Counted from the first letter of the stretch, positions 28,556-37,390 are shown. The stretch: 64,000 nucleotides of DNA from Paraburkholderia fynbosensis (GCF_902859935.1 NZ_CADIKI010000002.1:62001-126000), one strand, 5' to 3'. Numbers and translations: made by a program. Notes: generated by a model from the letters alone, not told the origin.

Positions 28556-29674
28556 ATGACTGTTGCGAATCTCGTTTCCGCTTCCTCACCCGTTTCCTCG
28601 CTCGCTTCTTCGTCCGCTTCTTCATCCGCTTCTTCATCCGCTTCTTCGTCGACCTCTCAGAGCCGGCGCTCGCGCCTCGCGGCGGCCGCCAATCCGGTGC
28701 TGGCCGGGCCGAGCACGTCGGCGGTGGCGGTCGGCGAAGGCAGCGCCGGCGATGTCGCGTGCATCACGCTCGCCAACGCGCATTTGCGGGTCGACGTCGC
28801 TCCGACGCTGGGTGGCGGCGTCACCCGTTTCGACTGGCGCAACGACGGCGCGCTCACGCCGATTTTCCGGCGCTGCCGCCATGTCGCCGCCGACACGCAG
28901 CCGAACCAGCTTGCCTGCTATCCGCTGCTGCCGTATTCGAACCGGATCGGCGGTGGTCATTTCAACGTGGCGGGGCGGCGCGTCGAGGTGCAGCGCAATC
29001 GCGCCGACGAACCCTTGCCGATTCACGGCGACGGCTGGCTCTCGGCGTGGCAGGTGGCGGAGTCGGATCGCGAAAACGTGCGCCTGACGCTCGATCGACA
29101 TGACGGCAAACCCTACGCGTACCGCGCGGCGCAAACCTATGCGCTGGACGGCCCGACGCTCGTCGTCACGCTGGAGATCGAGAATGCCGGACGCGACGCG
29201 CTGCCGTTCGGGCTGGGTGTGCATCCGTTCTTCGTGCGCGACGCGGACACCGAGCTGTCGGCGGCGGCCGGCGGGCTGTGGCTGTCCGGTGAAGACTGGC
29301 TGCCGGTGCGCCATGTGCCGACGCCCCCCGCGTGGCAATTCGGCGTCGCGTATCCGTTGCCGGAGACCATCGTCAATCATGCTTTTACCGGCTGGAGCGG
29401 CCAGGCGGCGGTGGTGTGGCCGAAGCGCCGTCTGTCGTTGAACATCGCCGCCGACACCGATTACTACGTGCTGTACACGCCTCCCGATGAAGACTTTTTC
29501 TGCTTCGAGCCCGTCGATCATCCGATCAACGCGATGAATCTGGCCGGTGGCGCATGCGAAAACGGCATGACGCTGCTCGCGCGCGGCGAGCGGCTGGCGC
29601 GTACGTTCCGGTTTACCGTCGAACGTACCGGGCTGCGGTCGATGCCGGGCGCGCGCGGGGCGCGGCGACAGTAA
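28556..29674 (+). CDS. Aldose 1-epimerase
   Basis: About 372 residues, start taken at 28556 because TGGAG precedes it at the right spacing (28544 is an alternative). The first ~35 residues are a serine-rich low-complexity stretch encoded by a 12-nt tandem repeat. The rest is a galactose mutarotase-like beta-sandwich with [33 protein letters not shown] and a catalytic Glu region near [10 protein letters not shown]. It interconverts alpha and beta anomers of the aldose for the dehydrogenase. It closes the sugar cluster, 210 nt after the lactonase, with no clear terminator. Confidence 0.88.
   Translation: MTVANLVSASSPVSSLASSSASSSASSSASSSTSQSRRSRLAAAANPVLAGPSTSAVAVGEGSAGDVACITLANAHLRVDVAPTLGGGVTRFDWRNDGALTPIFRRCRHVAADTQPNQLACYPLLPYSNRIGGGHFNVAGRRVEVQRNRADEPLPIHGDGWLSAWQVAESDRENVRLTLDRHDGKPYAYRAAQTYALDGPTLVVTLEIENAGRDALPFGLGVHPFFVRDADTELSAAAGGLWLSGEDWLPVRHVPTPPAWQFGVAYPLPETIVNHAFTGWSGQAAVVWPKRRLSLNIAADTDYYVLYTPPDEDFFCFEPVDHPINAMNLAGGACENGMTLLARGERLARTFRFTVERTGLRSMPGARGARRQ
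28608..28655 (+). repeat. 12-nt in-frame tandem repeat (serine-rich) in aldose epimerase gene
   Basis: Four near-identical copies of GCTTCTTCATCC/GCTTCTTCGTCC, coding Ala-Ser-Ser-Ser units near the N terminus. A multiple of three, so copy-number change would only alter length. Confidence 0.8.
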
Positions 29675-29781
29675 GGAGTGGGGCGGGGCGGCGGGCAGCG
29701 GCGGCGTTCGGGCGCGGCCCGCCGCGCAGGACAGGTAAAATACCGGCCTCTTCCGATTACCGGCTCGCCGCGAGACCCACC

Positions 29782-30597
29782 ATGTCCAATTTCATCCAGA
29801 CACTCAACGATGCCTGGCAGCGCACCAACTCGCTGCTGTGCGTCGGCCTCGACCCCGAGCCGAGCAAATTTCCGGGCGCGCTCGCCGGCCGGCCCGACGC
29901 GATTTTCGATTTCTGCCGCACGATCGTCGATGCGAGCGCGCCGTACGCGTCGTCGTTCAAGCCGCAGATCGCCTACTTCGCCGCGCATCGCGCGGAAGAC
30001 CAGCTCGAACAACTGATCGCCCACATTCACGCGAACCATCCCGGCCTGCCGGTGATCCTGGACGCGAAGCGCGGCGACATTGGCAGCACCGCCGAACAAT
30101 ACGCGCGCGAAGCGTTCGAGCGCTATCAGGCGGACGCGGTGACGGTCAATCCGTACATGGGCTTCGACTCGATCCAGCCGTATCTGGAGCATGAAGGCAA
30201 GGGCGTGATCGTTCTGTGCCGCACATCGAATGCGGGCGGCTCCGATCTGCAATTCCTGGACACGGGCGGCCGTCCGCTGTACCAGGTCGTCGCGCAACTG
30301 GCGGCGGACAAGTGGAACGCGAGCGGCCAGTTGGCGCTGGTGGTCGGCGCGACGTTCCCGAAGGAAATCGAAGCGGTGCGGGGGATCGTCGGCGATATGC
30401 CGCTGCTGATTCCGGGCATCGGCGCGCAAGGCGGCGATGTCGAGGCGACCGTCAACGCCGGGCGCACTGCGAACGGCACGGGCATGCTGATCAACTCGTC
30501 GCGCGCGATCATCTACGCGGGCAAGGGCGACGATTTCGCGCAAGCCGCCGCGAACGCCGCGATGGAAACGCGTGACCGGATCAACGCGTTCCGGTGA
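29782..30597 (+). CDS. pyrF: Orotidine 5'-phosphate decarboxylase (type 2)
   Basis: 271 residues, the long subfamily 2 form found in actinobacteria and beta-proteobacteria. The last step of UMP synthesis. The catalytic lysine is in the [11 protein letters not shown] motif (Lys96); CVGLDPEP near the N terminus and the PGIGAQGGD phosphate loop are present. The long open stretch upstream in frame belongs to the shadow of the epimerase gene. A terminator follows 50 nt after the stop. Confidence 0.96.
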   Translation: MSNFIQTLNDAWQRTNSLLCVGLDPEPSKFPGALAGRPDAIFDFCRTIVDASAPYASSFKPQIAYFAAHRAEDQLEQLIAHIHANHPGLPVILDAKRGDIGSTAEQYAREAFERYQADAVTVNPYMGFDSIQPYLEHEGKGVIVLCRTSNAGGSDLQFLDTGGRPLYQVVAQLAADKWNASGQLALVVGATFPKEIEAVRGIVGDMPLLIPGIGAQGGDVEATVNAGRTANGTGMLINSSRAIIYAGKGDDFAQAAANAAMETRDRINAFR

Positions 30598-30648
30598 GTG
30601 CGAAAGTGGTTGATGAAGCCTGCGACGCGGTAATAGCGGGTGTTTGAA

Positions 30649-30671
30649 CGGCCCGGGTCCGGGCCGGTTTT
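30649..30671 (+). terminator. Intrinsic terminator after pyrF
   Basis: Stem CGGCCCGG-GT-CCGGGCCG followed by GTTTT. Ends the pyrF transcript before the convergent cupin gene. Confidence 0.8.
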
Positions 30672-30778
30672 AGAGGATGGTTCAGACCGTTGCGCCTGAT
30701 GAGCGCCGAACGAGGCTCACGAGACCTGGCGGACCGACTGGCCAGCGAGGCACCGCGGCAAACCACCGAAAGCTCGGC

Positions 30779-31291
30779 TCAACGCACCGGTCCCAGCCGC
30801 GCAATCACCCCCGCATGCTGTGGGTGCTCCGCCTTCAGCGCATCCACATCGCCGATCTCGAACTCGCTGAACTCGAATCCCGGCGCGACCGTGCAGCCCA
30901 CCAGCGCGAACGTCGCCGGATCGGCGCATTCCGCCGCGAACCACAAGCCCGCCGGCACGACCGCCTGAAACACGGCGTCGTGATGCGTCAGCGCATTGCC
31001 CAGCTTATGCGTGAGCAGCGCGCCGCTCGCATCGAGCACGTGGACATTCAACGGCTCGCCCGCATAGAAGTGCCAGACTTCGTCGGACCTGATGCGATGC
31101 CACGCCGAATGCGCGCCGTCGCATAGCAGGTAGTAGATCGCGGTCGACGCCGAGCGATTCTGCGTTGAACCGCCGTCGCGGATCACACGCTGCGCCGACC
31201 GATACGTTTCGTTAAAAAATCCGCCTTCTGGATGCGGCTTCAGATCGAAGCGGCGGATCAGTTCGTCCCTGCTTGCGTGCGAATCCGGCAT
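30779..31291 (-). CDS. DUF985 cupin-domain protein
   Basis: About 170 residues, a single cupin barrel of the DUF985 (YML079w-like) family: RFDLKPHPEGGFFNETYRS, AWHRIRSDEVWHFYAGEP, GCTVAPGFEFSEFE. No enzymatic role is established for the family. ATG at 31291 chosen; a TTG at 31318 overlapping the pncC stop is an alternative. It is the distal gene of the thiL-pgpA-pncC series. Confidence 0.85.
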   Translation of the reverse strand: MPDSHASRDELIRRFDLKPHPEGGFFNETYRSAQRVIRDGGSTQNRSASTAIYYLLCDGAHSAWHRIRSDEVWHFYAGEPLNVHVLDASGALLTHKLGNALTHHDAVFQAVVPAGLWFAAECADPATFALVGCTVAPGFEFSEFEIGDVDALKAEHPQHAGVIARLGPVR

Positions 31292-31314
31292 CGTTCCCGC
31301 CTGTTGAACGAGGG

Positions 31315-31815
31315 TCAATGTTCACGTTCGTCGAGCAGCGCGAGCACGCCGCGCAGCGCATGCGCCGCGGCCTGCACGCGGATCTGTTCGCGGTCGCCCT
31401 TGAAAATCTTCGTTTCCACCGACGTATGCAGCCGGTTGCTCCAGCCGAACGACACCATGCCGACCGGCTTGGTCTCGGTGCCGCCGCCCGGCCCGGCGAC
31501 GCCGGTGATCGACAGCGACACCTGCGCGCGGCTGTTGCGCAGCGCGCCCTCGGCCATTGCACGCGCGACCGGCTCGCTGACCGCGCCGTGCCTGTCGATC
31601 AGATCGGCGGGCACGCCGATCATCTCGCTCTTTGCCTGATTCGAATACGTGACGAAGCCGCGCTCGAACCAGCCGCTGCTGCCGGAGATATCGGTAATGG
31701 CGGTCGCCACCATGCCGCCCGTGCAGGACTCGGCGGTGACGAGCATCAAGCGTTCGTCGCGCAGACGGTTGCTCACGCGAATCGCGAGCTGGTGAACGAC
31801 GGAATCGGTAGGCAT
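31315..31815 (-). CDS. pncC: Nicotinamide-nucleotide amidohydrolase (CinA C-terminal domain)
   Basis: 166 residues consisting only of the CinA C-terminal deamidase domain: LVTAESCTGGMVATAITDISG, GVPADLI, SITGVAGPGGGTETKPVG. It converts NMN to nicotinate mononucleotide in the pyridine nucleotide salvage cycle. The stand-alone form without the COG1058 domain is common in proteobacteria. It lies 64 nt after pgpA. Confidence 0.94.
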   Translation of the reverse strand: MPTDSVVHQLAIRVSNRLRDERLMLVTAESCTGGMVATAITDISGSSGWFERGFVTYSNQAKSEMIGVPADLIDRHGAVSEPVARAMAEGALRNSRAQVSLSITGVAGPGGGTETKPVGMVSFGWSNRLHTSVETKIFKGDREQIRVQAAAHALRGVLALLDEREH

Positions 31816-31879
31816 GGCGTCAATCCGGAAAACGGAAGCCGGCGGTCAGGCACGGCAGGCGGCGATTGCCGGGTGGCGG

Positions 31880-32437
31880 TTAAACCGACATGCGCCAAAG
31901 CGCGATGACGAGCAATGTGAAAAAAGCGGCGACCAGGTCATCGAACATGATGCCAAAGCCACCTTTCAGACGGCGGTCGAAATAACTGATGGGCGGCGGC
32001 TTCACCATGTCGAAGAAGCGGAACACGATGAAAGCCCACAGCTGGCCGGTGAGCGTGGCCGGCGTCACCATCAGCAGCACCAGCCAGAACGCGACGATTT
32101 CGTCCCACACGACCGGCGACGGATCGTCGATGCCGAGCCGCTTCGCGGTAAACCCGCAAAACGCAATACCGCCGATGAAGCCCACGCCGATCAGAACGCC
32201 CCACTCGATGACGGTGAGATAGCGGCTCAGCACGGCGAACGACGCCCACGCGAACAGCGTGCCGATCGTGCCCGGGGCCACCGGCGACAAGCCGCTGCCG
32301 AACCCGAGCGACAGCAGGTGCAACGGATGCGACAGCATGAAGCGCGCGGTGGCGCGGCGCGGCTGTGGCCGCGGCGCACGGGGCGGCTCGCCGCCGATGA
32401 GATCGTCGGCGGGGCGGAGCGGAGGGTCAGTCTGCAT
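31880..32437 (-). CDS. pgpA: Phosphatidylglycerophosphatase A
   Basis: 185 residues with about four membrane segments. The family motifs LGFGSGLSPVAPGTIGTL, DDPSPVVWDEIVAFW and FFDMVKPPPI are clear. It dephosphorylates phosphatidylglycerol phosphate. The start overlaps the thiL stop by 11 nt, the usual thiL-pgpA arrangement. Confidence 0.96.
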   Translation of the reverse strand: MQTDPPLRPADDLIGGEPPRAPRPQPRRATARFMLSHPLHLLSLGFGSGLSPVAPGTIGTLFAWASFAVLSRYLTVIEWGVLIGVGFIGGIAFCGFTAKRLGIDDPSPVVWDEIVAFWLVLLMVTPATLTGQLWAFIVFRFFDMVKPPPISYFDRRLKGGFGIMFDDLVAAFFTLLVIALWRMSV

Positions 32438-33428
32438 GGAAGTGATCGAAGCCTTGCAACGTCAGGGTGAGTGGCGCGCCGGCGGCATCGCGCCAGTCGA
32501 TGGCCGGGCGGTCGTCTGGCGCCGGGAGAGCGCTTATTGTACCGACGCGGGTGACCGGTACGGCCGCCTCGCGCCCTGCCGCTTCGACCGCGGCGCGCGC
32601 CGTGGCCGGCGCGGTGAAGCACAGTTCGTAGTCGTCGCCGCCGGCGAGCGTGCAGCGTTGTTGAATTTCGGGTGCGAGGCGGCGCAGCGCGGTGGAGCGT
32701 GGCACGGCGTCGGCGTCGACCGTGGCGTGCATGCGCGAGCGTTCGAGAATGTGCAGCAGGTCGCCCGCGAGGCCGTCCGACAGGTCCAGCGCCGCGTGCG
32801 CGATGCCGCGCAGCGCCAAGCCGAGCGGCACACGCGGCTCCGGCCGTTCGAGGGCGCGGCGAAACGCCGCAGTGTCGGCCGGGTCTGCCGGCCACTCGCC
32901 GCGCAGTACACCGAGGCCGGCGCGCGCGTCGCCGAGGGTGCCGGAAATCCAGATGTCGTCGCCCGACTGGGCGGCGTCGCGACGCAGCGCCGCTTGTGGC
33001 GGCACGCTCCCGAATACGGTCACACACAGATTCAGCGGGCCGCCCGTCGTGTCGCCACCGATCAGTTCGCAGCCGTAGCGCGCGGCCAGCGCGAAGAGTC
33101 CTTCGCTGAATGCGGCGAGCCAGGCTTCGTCCGCTTTCGGCAGCGAGAACGCCAGTGTGAACGCCTGCGGTTGCGCGCCCATCGCGGCAAGGTCCGATAG
33201 ATTCACCGCGAGCGTCTTGTGACCGAGCGCCTCGGGATCGACATCGGCAAGGAAATGGCGGCCTTCTACCAGCATATCGGTCGATATCGCCAGCATTTCG
33301 CCCGCGCGTGGCGCGAGCAGCGCGCAGTCGTCGCCGATGCCGAGCGTGCCGGCGCCGGCGTCGGATGGGCGAGCGGCGGCGGCGCGGCGGCCAAAGAAAC
33401 GGTCGATCAGCGAAAACTCGGAGAGCAT
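32427..33428 (-). CDS. thiL: Thiamine-monophosphate kinase
   Basis: 333 residues: MLSEFSLIDRFF at the start, the metal/ATP motif GIGDDCALL, STDMLVEGRHF, KTLAVNLSDLAAMGA and AGGDDYELCF. It makes thiamine pyrophosphate. ATG at 33428 or 33437 are both possible; the longer open frame is not coding. Divergent from maeB. Confidence 0.96.
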   Translation of the reverse strand: MLSEFSLIDRFFGRRAAAARPSDAGAGTLGIGDDCALLAPRAGEMLAISTDMLVEGRHFLADVDPEALGHKTLAVNLSDLAAMGAQPQAFTLAFSLPKADEAWLAAFSEGLFALAARYGCELIGGDTTGGPLNLCVTVFGSVPPQAALRRDAAQSGDDIWISGTLGDARAGLGVLRGEWPADPADTAAFRRALERPEPRVPLGLALRGIAHAALDLSDGLAGDLLHILERSRMHATVDADAVPRSTALRRLAPEIQQRCTLAGGDDYELCFTAPATARAAVEAAGREAAVPVTRVGTISALPAPDDRPAIDWRDAAGAPLTLTLQGFDHFHAD

Positions 33429-33679
33429 GGTGGCCATGGGTGAGCGGAACAAGTGCCGCGAACTGCGGCTAACGGCGCGCATTGTACGAAGTTGCCGCGC
33501 CATCGGCGCTGCTTCCCCTGCAGCGCGGCTTCGGGTCAAGCCGAGGCGACGCGTGGCAGCCCGCCCGTTGGCTGCGTTTAAGTCGCGGCAGTTGTACCCG
33601 TATTGAAGGAATCGCGCAGGCAATTGGGGCTACAATGCCGTCGAACGTCTATTCTAATCCGCACTTCGAAGCCCGCCTT

Positions 33680-35974
33680 ATGTCGAATCCCGTCAATAGC
33701 AAACTCCGCGAAGCCGCACTCGATTACCACGAGTTCCCCACCCCCGGGAAGATCGCGATCGCCCCGACCAAGCAGATGATCAACCAGCGCGACCTCGCGC
33801 TGGCGTATTCGCCGGGCGTCGCGTTCGCGTGCGAGGAAATCGTCGAAAACCCGCTGAACGCCGCGCGTTTCACCGCTCGCAGCAACCTGGTCGGCGTCGT
33901 TACGAACGGCACCGCGGTGCTGGGTCTGGGCAACATCGGGCCGCTCGCGTCGAAGCCGGTCATGGAAGGCAAGGCCGTCCTGTTCAAGAAGTTCGCCGGC
34001 ATCGACGTGTTCGATATCGAGCTGAACGAGTCGGACCCGCACAAGCTGGTCGACGTGATCGCCGCGCTGGAGCCGACTTTCGGCGGCATCAACCTGGAAG
34101 ACATCAAGGCGCCGGACTGCTTCATCGTCGAGCGCGAATGCCGCAAACGCATGAAGATTCCGGTCTTCCACGACGACCAGCACGGCACCGCGATCGTCGT
34201 CGCGGCGGCGATTACCAACGGTCTGAAGGTGGTCGGCAAGGACATCAAGAACGTCAAGCTGGTGTCCTCCGGCGCGGGCGCGGCTGCGCTGGCCTGTCTG
34301 GACCTGCTGGTCGACATCGGCCTGCCGCTCGAGAACATCACCGTCACCGACCTGGCCGGCGTGGTCTACAAGGGCCGCGTCGAACTGATGGACCCGGACA
34401 AGGAGCGCTTCGCGCGTGAAACCGACGCGCGTACGCTCGCCGAAGCGATCGGCGGCGCGGACGTGTTTCTTGGCCTGTCGGCGGGCGGCGTGCTCAAGCA
34501 GGACATGGTCAAACAGATGGCCGACAAGCCGCTGATTCTCGCACTGGCCAATCCGACGCCGGAAATCCTGCCGGAACTGGCGCTCGAAGTGCGCCCGGAC
34601 GCCGTGCTGTGCACCGGCCGCACCGACTACCCGAATCAGGTGAACAACGTCCTCGTGTTCCCGTTCCTGTTCCGCGGCGCGCTGGATGCCGGCGCGACGA
34701 CGGTCACGCGGGAAATGGAAATCGCCGCGGTCAACGCGATCGCCGAACTGGCGCGCCAGGAGCAGAGCGACATCGTCGCGACGGCCTATGGCATTCAGGA
34801 CCTGTCGTTCGGCCCGGAATATCTGATTCCGAAGCCGTTCGATCCGCGTCTGATCGTCAAGGTCGCGCCGGCCGTGGCGAAGGCTGCGATGGATTGCGGC
34901 GTTGCCGAGCGTCCGATCGAGGACATGGATGCGTACGAACAGCATCTGCAGCAGTTCGTGTATCACAGCGGCACAACCATGAAGCCGATTTTCCAGCTCG
35001 CGCGCAGCGTCGAGCCGGAGAAGAAGCGCATCGTGTTCGCGGAAGGCGAAGAAGAACGTGTGCTGCGCGCCATGCAGATCATCGTCGACGAAAAGCTGGC
35101 AAAGCCGATCCTGATTGGCCGCCCGGCGGTGATCGAGCAGCGTATTGCGCGCTACGGTCTGCGCCTCGCCGCGGGTCAGGACTACACGGTCGTGAATACC
35201 GATCATGACGAGCGTTACCGCGATTTTTGGCAGGAATACGCGAAGATGATGTCCCGCAAGGGCATCACCCCGCAAATGGCGAAGCTCGAAATGCGCCGCC
35301 GCACCACGCTGATCGGCGCGATGCTGGTGAAAAAGGGCGAGGCGGATGGGATGATCTGCGGCACCGTCAGCACGACGCACCGGCATCTGCACTTCATCGA
35401 TCAGGTGATCGGCAAGAAGGAAGGCGCCAAGGTCTACGCGGCGATGAACGCGCTCGTGTTGCCGAATCGCCAGATTTTCCTGGTCGATACGCACGTGAAC
35501 GTCGATCCGACGCCGGAGCAACTGGCCGAAATCACGATCATGGCCGCCGACGAAGTGCGCCGCTTCGGTATCGAGCCGAAGGTCGCGCTGGTCTCGCACT
35601 CGAACTTCGGTTCGAGCAACGCGCCGACCGCGCAGAAGATGCGCGATACGCTGGAGATCCTGCGTGAACGCGCGCCGGAACTCCAGGTGGACGGCGAAAT
35701 GCACGGCGACGTGGCGCTCGACGCGAATCTGCGCCGCGAAGTGCTGCCCGATTCGACGCTCGAAGGCGACGCGAACTTGCTGGTGCTGCCGAACATCGAC
35801 GCAGCCAACATCTCGTACAACCTGCTGAAGACGGCGGCCGGCAACAACATCGCGATTGGCCCGATGCTGCTGGGCGCGGCCCAGCCGGTGCACGTGCTGA
35901 CGCCGTCGGCGACGGTGCGCCGGATCGTCAACATGACGGCGCTGCTGGTGGCGGACGTGATCGCCGCCCGTTAA
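33680..35974 (+). CDS. maeB: NADP-dependent malic enzyme with C-terminal phosphotransacetylase-like domain
   Basis: 764 residues, the MaeB length. Residues ~1-430 are malic enzyme (YSPGVAFACEEI, VFHDDQHGTAIVV, SSGAGAAALAC), decarboxylating malate to pyruvate and NADPH. Residues ~430-764 match phosphate acetyltransferase (RIVFAEGEEERVLRAMQI onward), which in this fusion is regulatory or structural and usually without transferase activity. Start at 33680 by family N terminus MSNPVNSKLREAALDYHEF; a TACAAT at 33631-33636 is a candidate -10. Confidence 0.95.
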   Translation: MSNPVNSKLREAALDYHEFPTPGKIAIAPTKQMINQRDLALAYSPGVAFACEEIVENPLNAARFTARSNLVGVVTNGTAVLGLGNIGPLASKPVMEGKAVLFKKFAGIDVFDIELNESDPHKLVDVIAALEPTFGGINLEDIKAPDCFIVERECRKRMKIPVFHDDQHGTAIVVAAAITNGLKVVGKDIKNVKLVSSGAGAAALACLDLLVDIGLPLENITVTDLAGVVYKGRVELMDPDKERFARETDARTLAEAIGGADVFLGLSAGGVLKQDMVKQMADKPLILALANPTPEILPELALEVRPDAVLCTGRTDYPNQVNNVLVFPFLFRGALDAGATTVTREMEIAAVNAIAELARQEQSDIVATAYGIQDLSFGPEYLIPKPFDPRLIVKVAPAVAKAAMDCGVAERPIEDMDAYEQHLQQFVYHSGTTMKPIFQLARSVEPEKKRIVFAEGEEERVLRAMQIIVDEKLAKPILIGRPAVIEQRIARYGLRLAAGQDYTVVNTDHDERYRDFWQEYAKMMSRKGITPQMAKLEMRRRTTLIGAMLVKKGEADGMICGTVSTTHRHLHFIDQVIGKKEGAKVYAAMNALVLPNRQIFLVDTHVNVDPTPEQLAEITIMAADEVRRFGIEPKVALVSHSNFGSSNAPTAQKMRDTLEILRERAPELQVDGEMHGDVALDANLRREVLPDSTLEGDANLLVLPNIDAANISYNLLKTAAGNNIAIGPMLLGAAQPVHVLTPSATVRRIVNMTALLVADVIAAR

Positions 35975-36017
35975 TTCCGGTGCGGGTGACGCACGGCGCT
36001 GGATGAGCGCGCCGTGC

Positions 36018-36048
36018 AAAAAAACGGCGTGCCCGCAACGGGCACGCC
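36018..36048 (-). terminator. Strong intrinsic terminator in minus orientation, no minus-strand gene behind it
   Basis: On the minus strand: stem GGCGTGCCCG-ttg-CGGGCACGCC (10 perfect pairs) followed by G and seven T. On the plus strand no T-run follows, so it cannot serve maeB well. The next genes to the right are all on the plus strand as far as rsmE. Confidence 0.8.
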
Positions 36049-36180
36049 TCAGGGCGAGCAGGGGATTGCCACCCAAAAAATGGCAAAAGGTACTCAAAGG
36101 GCACATTGAACCTTCAAAACGACTGCGGCACGTAGCGCTCGCCACGGACATGAAGGCGCTTCAGGCGGTCTGCTGATCAG
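36018..36180 (-). ncRNA. Candidate small RNA on the minus strand, between maeB and the RNase gene
   Basis: Upstream of the orphan terminator the minus strand can form two further hairpins: TTGCCA/TGGCAA with a 9-nt loop (36066-36086) and a 9-bp stem with a 2-nt bulge and 8-nt loop (36087-36114). In addition GGCGAGC (36053-36059) is complementary to GCTCGCC (36137-36143), enclosing both. The layout of successive hairpins ending in a U-tract terminator is that of a small RNA. The 5' end and promoter are not defined; a TTGACA on the minus strand (36240-36245) lies upstream but a good -10 is lacking. Confidence 0.4.
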
Positions 36181-36206
36181 CCCAAATTCCCCTTCAAATT
36201 GCACAG

Positions 36207-36235
36207 TCGGGCTAAGTTTAGTCCGCTCGGGCTAA
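36207..36235 (+). promoter_or_regulatory. Direct repeat TCGGGCTAA, 20 bp apart: possible operator
   Basis: Two identical 9-mers at 36207-36215 and 36227-36235, centre to centre two helical turns, within a GTTTAG/CTAAAC dyad (36216-36237). It lies 160 nt before the secreted RNase gene and upstream of the candidate minus-strand RNA. Confidence 0.4.
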
Positions 36236-36255
36236 ACATTCTGTCAAAAGTCGTC

Positions 36256-36277
36256 AAAGGCCCGGCTGCGGCCTTTT
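36256..36277 (+). terminator. Weak bidirectional terminator-like hairpin
   Basis: AAAGGCC-cggctgc-GGCCTTT followed by one more T. A 7-bp stem; could end read-through from maeB. Low certainty. Confidence 0.35.
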
Positions 36278-36396
36278 CCACGCGATCAAGAACGCCTAGG
36301 CTACCCGTCGAACGTTGATTCCAAAGGCCATTAGCGATACCCTTACGACTTTCATGGTCGTCAAACTCGTGATCTAACAGCGGGGAACCCTGATAC

Positions 36397-36813
36397 ATGG
36401 CACGCAAGTGGCTGCGCATCAAAGGCGTGCTGACCGGTGCTCTTACGCTGTGCGCGTTATCTGGCCCCGTGCCTGTCGCGTTTGCACGCGACTTCACGGC
36501 GCCCGCCGATGCGAACGCACAAGGGGTGGGTACGGTCGCGCTGGCGCAGTTGCCGCGCGAAGCGGTCAAGACATTGAACTTGATTGCCGCGGGCGGGCCT
36601 TACCCGTATGAGAAGGACGGCATCGTATTCGGCAATCGCGAGCGGTTGCTGCCGGCCCATCGGCGCGGCTATTACCACGAATACACCGTTCCCACGCCTC
36701 GCGCGCGTAATCGCGGGGCGCTTCGCATCGTCTGCGGAGGTCCGCTACAGCGAACCGATAATTGTTACTACTCGGACGACCACTACACCAGTTTTAATCG
36801 TATTGTTGAATGA
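36397..36813 (+). CDS. Secreted guanine-specific ribonuclease (N1/T1, barnase family)
   Basis: 138 residues. A signal peptide (~1-30, ending PVAFA) precedes a barnase-like domain. The catalytic trio can be placed: Glu95 in YYHEYTVPTP, Arg110 in GALRIVCGG and His129 in SDDHYTSF, matching barnase Glu73, Arg87 and His102. Cys113 and Cys123 may form a disulfide. The next gene encodes a barstar-like inhibitor starting 7 nt after the stop, so the cell protects itself from the nuclease before export. Confidence 0.92.
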   Translation: MARKWLRIKGVLTGALTLCALSGPVPVAFARDFTAPADANAQGVGTVALAQLPREAVKTLNLIAAGGPYPYEKDGIVFGNRERLLPAHRRGYYHEYTVPTPRARNRGALRIVCGGPLQRTDNCYYSDDHYTSFNRIVE

Positions 36814-36820
36814 CATCGGG

Positions 36821-37390
36821 ATGAACGGCATGAGCGACAACGTCTACGCGCACGACACCGGAGTCGCGACGGATCTTTTCGCGGCCGGCGACGGCAATTT
36901 GTTCCAACGCGTCATGAAGATGCGCGCCGGCGATCAGGGCCGCGACAACCAGGGCGAAGCAGGCACTGCGGTTTCATCGAACGAGGAGCCCATGAGTCTT
37001 TTCAAGACCGTGCGACCGAACATCGTACAGTCGATCCGCGCTTTCCGCGTGCAGGATCTCGCCGACGAGGCCGGCCAGCTCGGCCAGCATTTTCTGTATG
37101 CGTATTGCGCCAATGCGCTGTCCAAGCAGGAAGTGCTCGAGACGATCGCCACCTCGTTCCTGTTCCCGAAGCATTTTGGCAAGAACTACGACGCGCTCTA
37201 CGATTGTCTGACCGACCTCGTCCATAAGGCCGGCGCGCAGCCGGGCTTTGTGATCGTGCTCGAGCAGTTGCCGGTTGCGCAGAAGTTCGACAAGGAAGGG
37301 CGCGAGACGCTGCTGGACGTCTTCCGCGAGGCGGCCGAATTCTGGGCCGAGCGCAAGGTGGCGTTCCGGGTGTTTTATTCGTTTGCCTGA
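36821..37390 (+). CDS. Barstar-family ribonuclease inhibitor
   Basis: 189 residues from the ATG at 36821 (36830 is equally possible). Residues ~58-189 are the barstar fold: FRVQDLADEAGQLGQHFLYAYC, FLFPKHFGKNYDALYDCLTDL with the acidic residues that plug the nuclease active site. The N-terminal ~55 residues are an extra, mostly hydrophilic extension. A GAGGAG before a third ATG (36992) could allow a short 132-residue inhibitor-only product. It forms one operon with the RNase gene. Confidence 0.9.
   Translation: MNGMSDNVYAHDTGVATDLFAAGDGNLFQRVMKMRAGDQGRDNQGEAGTAVSSNEEPMSLFKTVRPNIVQSIRAFRVQDLADEAGQLGQHFLYAYCANALSKQEVLETIATSFLFPKHFGKNYDALYDCLTDLVHKAGAQPGFVIVLEQLPVAQKFDKEGRETLLDVFREAAEFWAERKVAFRVFYSFA

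Noticed and set aside
28608..28655. Tandem repeat considered as a CRISPR-like array
   Set aside because: Units are contiguous 12-mers without spacers and lie inside a coding region.
33578..36151. 857-codon minus-strand frame
   Set aside because: Antisense to maeB; high-GC shadow frame without ribosome site or domain.
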